Of a stretch of 64,000 bases of DNA, positions 47,301-59,300 are shown piece by piece. How positions within the stretch are numbered: position 1 is the first letter of the stretch; every line of letters begins with the position of its first letter. This DNA comes from Nematostella vectensis (lineage: Eukaryota > Cnidaria > Anthozoa > Actiniaria > Edwardsiidae): positions 5,938,741 to 6,002,740 of the forward strand of contig NC_064038.1 in NCBI RefSeq assembly GCF_932526225.1. Direction: 5' to 3'. The position numbers were made by a program, and so were the translations under genes. Under the pieces are notes generated by a model. That model was not told the DNA's origin. It searched no databases and saw nothing but the letters and a program-made list of their open reading frames with translations.

Positions 47301-50300
47301 GAGGGCGTGGACGTGATCTATAGCACGTACGAGGTGGACGAGAGCACGGTGGAATGTCAGGTACGTATCACAGTTTAATACCAGTGACAAAGAGGGAGGG
47401 CGTGGACGTGATCTATAGCACGTACGAGGTGGACGAGAGCACGGTGGAATGTCAGGTACGTATCACAGTTTAATACCAGTGACAAAGAGGGAGGGCGTGG
47501 ACGTGATCTATAGCACGTACGAGGTGGACGAGAGCACGGTGGAATGTCAGGTACGTATCACAGTTTAATACCAGTGACAAAGAGGGAGGGCGTGGACGTG
47601 ATCTATAGCACGTACGAGGTGGACGAGAGCACGGTGGAATGTCAGGTACGTATCACAGTTTAATACCAGTGACAAAGAGGGAGGGCGTGGACGTGATCTA
47701 TAGCACGTACGAAGTGGACGAGAGCACGGTGGAATGTCAGGTACGTATCACAGTTTAATACCAGGGACAGAGAGGGAGGGCGTGGACGTGATCTATAGCA
47801 CGTACGAGGTGGACGAGAGCACGGTGGAATGTCAGGTACGTATCACAGTTTAATACCAGTGACAAAGAGGGAGGGCGTGGACGTGATCTATAGCACGTAC
47901 GAGGTGGACGAGAGCACGGTGGAATGTCAGGTACGTATCACAGTTTAATACCAGTGACAGAGAGGGAGGGCGTGGACGTGATCTATAGCACGTACGAGGT
48001 GGACGAGAGCACGGTGGAATGTCAGGTACGTATCACAGTTTAATACCAGTGACAAAGAGGGAGGGCGTGGACGTGATCTATAGCACGTACGAGGTGGACG
48101 AGAGCACGGTGGAATGTCAGGTACTTATCACAGTTTAATACCAGTGACAAAGAGGGAGGGCGTGGACGTGATCTATAGCACGTACGAGGTGGACGAGAGC
48201 ACGGTGGAATGTCAGGTACGTATCACAGTTTAATACCAGTGACAGAGAGGGAGGGCGTGGACGTGATCTATAGCACGTACGAGGTGGACGAGAGCACGGT
48301 GGAATGTCAGGTACGTATCACAGTTTAATACCAGTGACAAAGAGGGAGGGCGTGGACGTGATCTATAGCACGTACGAGGTGGACGAGAGCACGGTGGAAT
48401 GTCAGGTACGTATCACAGTTTAATACCAGTGACAGAGAGGGAGGGCGTGGACGTGATCTATAGCACGTACGAGGTGGACGAGAGCACGGTGGAATGTCAG
48501 GTACGTATCGCAGTTTAATACCAGTGACAAAGAGGGAGGGCGTGGACGTGATCTATAGCACGTACGAGGTGGACGAGAGCACGGTGGAATGTCAGGTACG
48601 TATCACAGTTTAATACCAGTGACAGAGAGGGAGGGCGTGGACGTGATCTATAGCACGTACGAGGTGGACGAGAGCACGGTGGAATGTCAGGTACGTATCG
48701 CAGTTTAATACCAGTGACAAAGAGGGAGGGAGAAGGCGTGGACGTTATCTATAGCACGTGCGAGGTGGACGAGAGCACGGTGGAATGTAAGGTATGTACG
48801 TTTTACAGTGGTATGTCAGATATCTATAGCGTACTTCGCACATTGTCCTTCGCAGATTGTCCGTTGTATCGACGGACGAACGAAGAAGAGCATTTCAAAG
48901 AAACCATTGTTAGTTAAATCCATGTGAAAGTACGTATAAAAATAATATACTGTGTAGTATGGTAAATGAGAAGAATCTTTTTCTCAACTCGTGACGGCCG
49001 TTATTCGGAAGTGTTCGTAATAGTACGAAATAACCTTTCTTCCATCTCGTGAACACTATTTCAAGGAAGTGATGATGTCAGTGCACACCTTTTTCAGGAA
49101 ACGTCCTTGCAAAATAACCTTTTTCTCATCTCGTGACTGTCATTTGCAGGAAGTGATCATGATGCTGGATCAATGCCGGCGAGACTTTGCGGCGCTGATA
49201 GAGCGTATCCACGTACAAGACGCATTCGAGAAGGCCGACCGCAAAGACAGGTAAGCTGAGCAATGCCTTTAAACATATTTCTTTGCACTAGCAGTGCCTA
49301 ACAGTGCTTAAAAAGTGTCTGGAGTCTTTAAAGTGGTGCCTCTATTCAACATTTACCTTATTCGGTTTTTAATATCGTTTTTAACACGAAAATCAGGATA
49401 TATATCGATAGACCCGTTGTCTCCTGGCTTTGAAAAATGGTCATCTAGCAGTTGTGTTGCCGCTTATTCTGATGGGAGTTACGGTGAGATTCAAACCATG
49501 TTTTCCAGAGGGCCCCTTGTAACGCACTTACTAAGCGTTTAGTTATTATATTTGTATTTGTGGCAAATAAATCTATCCCGATTTTTTGCCATCGTTTCCA
49601 GACCGACCTCTTTGGCGTGGGAGGTACGAAAATCCTCACCTGGGAAATCCCTGGTTACCAGTCCCTGCACCGTCCAGGAACGCAACACAGACAGCCCAGT
49701 AAGAAGCCTGGACTTCACTGCTCACAACTCGGCTAGTGCTGTGGTCCCGCATCCCAGTGCCCCGCAACAATCCCCCCTAACCGGGCTATCATGGGCTGAT
49801 AAGGTCAAGGGCACTCCTTCGCCGGTGGCAAGCGCGTGTAAAATAGTCCCTTCAAATACTACGGCCTTCACGCATAGGACAAAACAAGAAGGCGGCGCAG
49901 CTGAGATTTCCGAGAATAATGGGCTGGAGAATGGGTCTGATAATGAGGGCTGGGAGACCGTACGGCACGGGAAGAAGAACAACGAGCACGGTGGCAAGAA
50001 GGACTCCAAAGGGAGACCGCACTCGGCGACTTCTAGGGACAGTGCGCAGATTACGCCCTCGCAAAACGGCAAGCTTAACCATTTTACGGGTTCACCGAGC
50101 GTGAGAACTTCAAGTGAACGCCCAGGGACAATTTCTATAAATGAAAATATCAAGAGTGTTATTTCCAAGAGTGAAAACTCTCAGGGTGTAATTTGTAAGA
50201 ATGAGATTTGCATGAGAGGGGATTCTAAGAATGGTGAATCTAAAAGAAATGATCTGACGGTCGCTGCTGTTTCGGAGCATAATAGAACCATGAATGGTTT

Positions 50301-53300
50301 GACAAGGGAGAGCAGAGGTTCTTTGACCTCAGATGAGGAAGAGGAGTTAGCCGTTCCTCTAGATTACAGCGACATCGAGCAAGATGTCGACTATGACGAA
50401 GAGCATGAGAAGGCGATATCGGACGCTATTCAGGCGGAGGAGACGCTTTCGCGGGAGATGGAAGAGTGGCATGAACAGGCTCTAGCCTCAGCCATCGCCC
50501 ACGAGAAGAGCCTGAATCAGGAGATCGAGAAGGAGGAGGCCTTTGTGACGGCTCTCAACGGGCATGGTCTGACCCCTACCTCCGAGATGGAGACCGAGAC
50601 CGAGGGGGAGGGGGGTGACGCAGACAACAACGAAGAGGTAATTCCAAGTGGGGGGGGGGGGGGGGGGGGAGATGTAGACAACAACGAAGAGGTAATTCAG
50701 AAGGAGGGTGATGTAAACAACAACAAATAGGTGATTCAAAGAGGGGGGATGATGTAGACAACAACAAAGAGGTAATTCAGAGGGGGGATGATGTAAACAA
50801 CAACAAAGAGGTAATTCAAAGATGGGGGATGATGTAAACAACAACAAAGAGGTAATTCAAAGAGGGGGGATGATGTAGACAACAACGTAGAGGTAATTCA
50901 GAGGGGGGGATGCGTCCTTGGGGAAGCCGTGTTTGGGGAGCCGTGCTTGGGAAACGCGTGTTTGGGAAAGGCCTGCTTGGGAAAGGCGGCCTTAGGAAGA
51001 GCGTCCTTTCGGAAGCCGTGATTGGGGAGCCGTGCTTGGGAAAGGCGACCTTGGGGAAGCCGTGATTGGGGAGCCGTGCGTTGGGAACGCGTGTGTGGGA
51101 AAAACGTACGTGGGAAGCCGTGCGTGGGATAGCCGTACGTTGGATAGCCGTACGTGGGGAAGTCGTACATGAGGAAGCCGTGCGTGGGGAAACCATACGG
51201 TTGCTAAGCAGACTAAGGCCGGGTCGTGGCTCTCTGCATTTGGGACTTTGTTTCCCTGGTGTCTTGAACGAACACGTTAAACCTTGCCAAACAACTTTTC
51301 CTTGTTTTTCTTGCCATCACAGACCAGTTTGGATGGTTCCAGTAAAAATATCACATGGGACGAAATGGTAGCCAAATACGAGGGTAAGTTGCACCTATTT
51401 TTGTTTCTTGCCCCTTTTTGCATAGGTGAACTGACTAGAAATTTAAACTGAAATGATATATTTTGATATATTTTGAGTAGGAATAAAAATGCACCATCGT
51501 TACCGAAAACGTTCAGTTTTAATTTCTAGTTTATTCTTAATTGTTTTTATCTAGGTTTTGCTGGGCGTAGTTATTCCATTTAATAGAAGACTGTCGCAAT
51601 CGAAGTGTACGAGAATGAAAGCAAGTTTTCGATTATTATTTTAAAGTCGTTACTCCTAGCTTTGGAGGTGAGCGGTGTGGTGTCGGGGTCAGGATTGTAG
51701 GATACAGGATCTTACGATAGCCAATCAGAGCGCACGATGGATATTGGGCCCCTTCACGGCCCTAGTATAAATATCCCATTATTGTTCATGAAACTTATAG
51801 TTCACTGTGACGGTTTTTGGCGCTTGCTTCAAACCTCTAGTAATATATCATTACTTATCATGAAACTGATAGTTCACTGCGACGATTTTTGGCGCTTGTT
51901 TCGAGGCCCTAGTAATATGGCATTACTGTTGATGAAACTGCTAATTCCTTATGATGTCGTGTGTTTAGCTGACCAGACTTCTGGTGACGCACTGAGCTGG
52001 GGAGACGCAGTGGAGCAAGCTGACAGTAGGCCACCAGGTCGTGCCGTAGCCATGCATCAAAAGCTTTCCTCGCCTTCACGCAAACGGTAGCGGAAGCTCC
52101 CCTCTTTACTCACGCAAACGAAAGCGAAAGCTCCCCTCTACTCACCGCAAACGGTAGCGAAAGCTCCCCTCTACTCACGCAAACTGTAACGCAAGCTCTC
52201 CTCTTCACTCACGCAAACGATAACGCAAGCTCCCCTCTACTCACGCAAACGGTAACGCAAGCTCCCCTCTTTACTCATGCAAACGGTAACGCAAGCTCCC
52301 CTCTACTCACGCAAACGGTAACGCAAGCTCCCCTCTTTACTCACGCAAACGGTAACGCAAGCTCCCCTCTTTACTCACGCAAACGGTAAGGCCAGCTCCC
52401 CTCTTTACTCACGCAAACGGTAACGCAAGCTCCCCTCTTTACTCACGCAAACGGTAACGCAAGCTCCCCTCTTTACTCACGCAAACGGTAAGGCCAGCTC
52501 CCCTCTTTACTCACGCAAACGGTAACGCAAGCTCCCCTCTTTACTCACGCAAACGGTAACGCCAGCTCCCCTCTTTACTCACGCAAACGGTAACGCCAGC
52601 TCCCCTCTTTACTCACGCAAACGATAACGCAAGCTCCCCTCTTTACTCACACAAACGGTAACGCAAGCTCCCCTCTTTACTCACGCAAACGGTAACGCAA
52701 GCTCCCCTCTACTCACGCAAACGGTAACGCAAGCTCCCCTCTACTCACGCAAACGGTAACGCAAGCTCGCCTCTACTCACGCAAACGAAAGCGAAAGCTC
52801 CCCTCTTTACTCACGCAAACGGTTAGGCAAGCTGCCCTCTACTCACGCAAACGGTAACGCAAGCTCCCCTCTTTACTCACGCAAACGGTAGCGAAAGCTC
52901 CCCTTTTACTCACGCAAACGAAAGCGAAAGCTCCCCTCTACTCACGCAAACGGTAGCGAAAGCTCCCCTCTACTCACGCAAAAGGTAACGCAAGCTCCCC
53001 TCTTTACTCACGCAAACGGTAGCGAAAGCTCCCCTCTACTCACGCAAACGGTAACGCAAGCTCCCCTCTACTCACGCAAACGGTAACGCAAGCTCCCCTC
53101 TTTATTCACGCAAACGGTAACGCAAGCTCCCCTCTACTCACGCAAACGGTAACGCAAGCTCCCCTCTTTACTCACGCAAACGGTAGCGAAAGCTCCCCTC
53201 TTTACTCTCGCAAACGAAAGCGAAAGCTCCCCTCTTTACTCACGCAAACGGTAACGCAAGCTCCCCTCTTTACTCACGCAAACGGTAGCGAAAGCTCCCC

Positions 53301-56300
53301 TCTTTACTCACGCAAACGGTAACGCAAGCTCCTCTCTTTACTCACGCAAACGAAAGCGAAAGCTCCCCTCTCTACTCCAAACGGTAACGCAAGCTCTCCT
53401 CTACTCACGCAAACGAAAGCGAAAGCTCCCCTCTTTACTCACGCAAACGGTAACGCAAGCTCCTCCTCTCCTTCATGAAAATGGTAAAGCAATTTTCTCT
53501 CTTCCCTACTCTACTCACACAAACGGTAACGCTTATCTAGATTTTGAAAGCAAGAAATTTTTCCATGGCTTGGTATCTATTCGCTTTGGGAAACTTTATC
53601 AGCTGTTTTCTTTGCAGGCCGCTGTCAGAGAAAATAAGAATACACGAAGAAAAACAGGTATGTCATTACTATGTAATAACAAGAATATCAATACGTGTTA
53701 TCTGTTAACGAGATTTCTAGGATATACATTCGGCAATGCTAGGACGCAAAGCATACGCAGCAAAAAGAATTCTTGAATGCTAGCATAATTTCACAGGAAC
53801 ATCGCGATTTCGACTGTCGACTCGTGTGCTCAAAGCTGTGAAATGCAGCTCTTCGGTAATCTCCTTAGACATACCATTTAAACCATTTCTGGACGTTGTA
53901 GCTAAAAGCCCGGCAGCAGAGAGAGCGGCTTCTGGAGGAGAGGCTACAAAAGCTACAAATCCTGTCTGAGAAGGTGGAAAAGGTGCGGGATCTCCAGGAG
54001 GATCTGCTCCATCAACGACACTGTCATCTAGAAGAGAAGCACCAGCGCGCCGAGCGGCTTCGCATGATCATGTTACAAGAAAAAGTGCGCAAAGCACAAG
54101 AGGAAGAGGCTAAGGTAAGTACAGTAGGCTTTGGGGGGGGGGGGGGGTCTAGAGAAGGCTAAGGAATGAACAGTAGAAAACGTGTGTATGTTGATGTTCT
54201 GGAGGGGGGGGGGGGGCGACTTCGCATGATCATGTTGCAAGAAAAAGTGCGCAAAGCACAAGAGGAAGAGGCTAAGGTAATTACAGTAGGCTTTGGGGGG
54301 GGGGGGGTCTAGAGAAGGCTAAGGAATGAACAGTAGAAAACGTGTGTATGTTGATGTTGGGGAGGGGAGGGACTTCGCTTGATTATATTGCATCAGAATT
54401 TGGGGGGTATGGGAGGTATAGAGAAGACTATGGTATGGACATTAGAGTACGTGTGTGTACGTCGGGGGGACGGGGTCTTCGCATGATCATGTTACAAGAG
54501 AAAGTGCACACAACACAGGCTAACATAGGTAGGGTAGAGGGGGCTCAATATCCCCCGAGCGACTCCCTAGTTAGAAGATAGGTGATACAGGGCCGTAGCA
54601 AGTTGTAGGGCACTGGGGGCACGAAATGGCCATTAGGGGCGTGGCTGTGCCCTCCAATATTTTCCTTAATGTTGCTGTTTTGTGCCACATATTTCGAGGC
54701 CTGCTACGGCACTGTGATATGAGTCTAGAAAGGGGTTGGTGACACGATGTAAGGTTTGTTCATGAACTCAGCAACCCAACCGTTTGTTCTTTTTGTAGGT
54801 TAATGAAATAGCTTTTATCAACACCCTGGAAGCCCAGAACAAGAAGATAGAAGTCATGTCCAGGTTTCAGGTGAGACTAATACCGCATTAACACCAGCAC
54901 TTAAACCAGTTTAAATGTGGTTTAATTAAACTGGTTTAAATCTCAATCTCCCAAAAGTGGACAGAACTAAGAAAAAACTGAATAGACTGTGCCGTACATG
55001 TTACTTAGTGATCATTTAGCACAATGAGAAACTGGGCAAGTTATCAGTAAAAAAAAACATTGTTTAACTAAATATGGTTCTGGTGTGAATGCAGCATAAG
55101 ACAGCTCTTGTCAACCACATCTTTGTTATGCTTTCAGCCAATTTTGAGAAGAAATTTCAGCCAATTTTGAGAAGAGATATCCACCTTAAAATATAATTTT
55201 ATGCTTTATTTACACTCGAAATTCAGTCGAAACTATCTTCGCCAAATCATCTCCGCTGGAGATGGATACTTTCTCACACTGACTAGGATGACAAAATAGC
55301 GGCTGAGAGAAGCTCTTTAACTTATATAGATCCTATTAGTAGCGCACTCTAGTAACATAACTTTATATTGACTTTATCTAATAGTTGTATTGTCTCACAG
55401 GGACACGAGGCCAGACTACAAGACCTGCAGGTAAGGATTCGCACTCTTGCTTCATGGCTTAATCGTACATGTTGAAGCAGCGCTCTTCAAAGCATCCTGA
55501 TTCTGCATTTGCTTGTGTGTTTGTAGGAAGAGCGCCTGGCTTAATCGTACATGTTGAAGCAGCGCTCTTCAAAGCATCCTGATCCTGCACTGGCTTGTGT
55601 GTTTGTAGGAAGAGCGCCTGGCTTAATCGTACATGTTGAAGCAGCGCTCTTCAAAGCATCCTGATCCTGCATTGGCTTGTGTGTTTGTAGGAAGAGCGCC
55701 TGGCTTTATCGTACATGTTGAAGCAGCGCTCTTCAAAGCATCCTGATCCTGCATTGGCTTGTGTGTTTGTAGGAAGAGCGCCTGGCTTTATCGTACATGT
55801 TGAAGCAGCGCTCTTCAAAGCATCCTGATTCTGCATTGGCTTGTGTGTTTGTAGGAAGAGCGCCTGGCTTAATCGTACATGTTAAAGCAGCGCTCTTCAA
55901 AGCATCCTGATCCTGCATTGGCTTGTGTGTTTGTAGGAAGAGCGCCTGGCTTTATCGTACATGTTGAAGCAGCGCTCTTCAAAGCATCCTGATCCTGCAT
56001 TGGCTTGTGTGTTTGTAGGAAGAGCGCCTGGCTTTATCGTACATGTTGAAGCAGCGCTCTTCAAAGCATCCTGATCCTGCATTGGCTTGTGTGTTTGTAG
56101 GAAGAGCGCCTGGCTTTATCGTACATGTTGAAGCAGCGCTCTTCAAAGCATCCTGATCCTGCATTGGCTTGTGTGTTTGTAGGAAGAGCGCCTGGCTTAA
56201 TCGTACATGTTGAAGCAGCGCTCTTCAAAGCATCCTGATCCTGCATTGGCTTGTGTGTTTGTAGGAAGAGCGCCTGGCTTAATCGTACATGTTGAAGCAG

Positions 56301-59300
56301 CGCTCTTCAAAGCATCCTGATTCTGCATTGGCTTGTGTGTTTGTAGGAAGAGCGCCTGGCTTAATCGTACATGTTGAAGCAGCGCTCTTCAAAGCATCCT
56401 GATCCTGCATTGGCTTGTGTGTTTGTAGGAAGAGCGCCTGGCTTAATCGTACATGTTAAAGCAGCGCTCTTCAAAGCATCCTGATCCTGCATTGGCTTGT
56501 GTGTTTGTAGGAAGAGCGCCTGGCTTTATCGTACATGTTGAAGCAGCGCTCTTCAAAGCATCCTGATCCTGCATTGGCTTGTGTGTTTGTAGGAAGAGCG
56601 CCTGGCTTAATCGTACATGTTGAAGCAGCGCTCTTCAAAGCATCCTGATCCTGCATTGGCTTGTGTGTTTGTAGGAAGAGCGCCTGGCTTAATCGTACAT
56701 GTTGAAGCAGCGCTCTTCAAAGCATCCTGATCCTGCATTGGCTTGTGTGTTTGTAGGAAGAGCGCCTGGCTTAATCGTACATGTTAAAGCAGCGCTCTTC
56801 AAAGCATCCTGATCCTGCATTGGCTTGTGTGTTTGTAGGAAGAGCGCCTGGCTTAATCGTACATGTTAAAGCAGCGCTCTTCAAAGCATCCTGATCCTGC
56901 ATTGGCTTGTGTGTTTGTAGGAAGAGCGCCAGAGGAAACGTGAAGAGCAACAAGCGAAAGAGGCTGCCGCGCAGGTAAGCGGGATTCTCTCCTGTGACAT
57001 AGGCACCACAAAAACACATACATGAGGGACTTATTTAAGTGAAGTCTGGTTTTCACGCGCTCTTTCCCACAAATGAATACCGCGAGGCTCTCCCCATGAC
57101 ACACGCCAGGTAAGCGGGATTCTCTCCTGTGACATAGGCACAAAAACACACACATGAGGGACTTATTTAAGTGAAGTCTGGTTTTCACGCGCTCTTTCCC
57201 ACAAAAAGCCACAAATGAATACCGCGAGGCTCTCCCCATGACACACGCCAGGTAAACGCATAAAGTATGCACGTTGTATGAAAGGTAACCGAACGTGTAA
57301 AGTCTGGTTTTCACGCGCTCTTTGTCACGAGAAGGGCAAAGAAAACAAACTTATAAAGCAAGGCTTTTACCTAAGGCAAACGCTCAAGAAGACAGACACG
57401 TTTTATTAGAAGCAGCCACGCATGTAAAGCCCGATTCACACTTGCTCCTTGTTATTATCAAAGGGCTCTGTGAGCCAACTCGTGAATGCAAATTTGTTTT
57501 TCTAGTTATTTTCTTGTGTGCATAAAACATATACAGGATGAATTTTGAACAAAGGATGAACACATCCAGGATGCTGGGAGTACATAACAATGTCCTTTCT
57601 TTTCGATGTGATGAAACACCAAGAACAGTTTGATTATTTATTATTATCATAAAAAGTAAAAAAAAAAAAAAAAGAAAAGAAAAAAAATAGACGTCACAAG
57701 AAGGGATCGAATCTCCGGTCTCTGACGTCTTAGACAAGCGTCAGAACCACTATACCACCGAGTAAAATTAGTTTTAATCAGAGGTTTTTGGTATCTCACC
57801 GTTTGAACTGCTTTTGCTAGCATGTCAAATTTCGCCCTATTATCTCCGGAAACAGAAGTTAAATACCCGACATAATTATTCAAGCTGCAGCCATATGTAT
57901 TTTAAGCATGTCAACATTCTAGAAATTCGCAAAATCGTTATTGATCGTTTCCTGATGAATAAGCGTGTTTGAACGAGTTTTGTTTGATATTTAACTTATT
58001 AAAAAAGAATTATGGAAAAAACAACTTATGAAAGTCCATACTATTTTTGTTGACCTGCAAACAGAGGCATTCTTTTATTACCCTGCAAAGAAAGGCCCTG
58101 CTAACAGAGGCTTTTACCTTGTGTTTCTCTGACTTTAAAAGTCGCAGCTTTGGCTATCCGCTCTTTCAGCACAAAATCACCCTTTCAGCACAAATTCAAA
58201 CAAATAACGCGAAAACCCAGAGACGTGAATCTTCAATTACTAGAAGAAGGAGAATTAAAAACTTTGCTAGCATTTTACTTGTTTTGTAAACTAACAACTT
58301 GAATTGGACTGAACCGTAGAAGATCGATTGACGTCAGTGACGAAGGCGCATGCGCATGCGCATGCGCACGCACACGCACAACCCACATCGAAGACTTTTC
58401 TGTAAAAACTAGCTTATATATACTTTACGGCTATACCACATAATGACCGTAGCGGTCACAGGTCGATGACAAGCTCTTTTATAGTACTAAGCTTTAACCG
58501 GAAGTTGATCACCAGAAGTTTACAGGAATATTTAAATGTTGCTGTGTTGCGAAAGCACAGAAAGACCACAATAAGTTTACGGATGATCGGTCCAACGATC
58601 CGACGATCGAGTGACACAGTCAAGTCCCTCCAATAACTCGTGAATGCTTGCAAAGCACAAAAAAGCAAAAAAAGCAGCCACACAGGTAAAGTTCTCACCT
58701 CGGACAAGCGCCTGAAGCACGTCTAATGACGTATAATACTCTGGGCTTCTGTTGATGGCAATTTGCCCTTTAAAGCATCCCTGCACATGTAAAGCCTGGA
58801 TTACATGCGCCCATGTAAAAGTTCTCTCACTGATGCCAATGTTCTCTGTACTTTAGGAGAGACGTCGACAACTAGAAGCCGAGCGAATGGCCCGGCTTGA
58901 TGAGATGCAGCAGAAGAAACTTGAACAGGTGAGCAGTTATTCCAGACATCAGATAGATATACAAATAAACGTCAATTCCCAACAAGATAACCTTGTCCTG
59001 TCCATGTTTTATTGTCTCTATAGGAAGCCAAGTATAAGAGAGAGAAGATGGAGCGGGAAAAGGCTCGCGAGGAGGCCGCCAAGGAGAGAGCCAGGTCAGC
59101 CCATATATTGACTAGACATAGAACGTATTGTATAATAATCTCTTACCGTACCATTGGTACCAGAGTCCAGAGCTTCCCTCCTTTACTGTCACGCCGGGTA
59201 GCGTGACCAGGGTAGTGTTACCCCACCTTTACTTTGGCACTTTGGAATGGAACTGATTCTGAATCCTGAACCAGCTTCCCTCGCACGCATCTCAAAGAAC

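Noticed and set aside
50638-50730. Exon 5 simply continuing to a stop at 50730 as the end of the protein
   Set aside because: Conserved SCAPER sequence resumes in phase at 51323 and continues through many exons, so a donor must be used before the stop.
50488-51196. Cys/Leu- and His/Pro-rich - strand frames
   Set aside because: Shadows of the G-rich repeats in SCAPER intron 5.
54215-54276. Possible extra exon duplicated from exon 9
   Set aside because: It keeps a donor but is preceded by a G tract without any plausible acceptor.
55651-57019. Repeated 61-codon - strand frames (MQDQDALKSAAS...)
   Set aside because: Translations of the 82-bp splice-acceptor array on the wrong strand.
57691-57763. 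Functional tRNA gene
   Set aside because: A and B boxes are good, but the acceptor stem does not pair and the anticodon arm is irregular; listed as tRNA-derived only.
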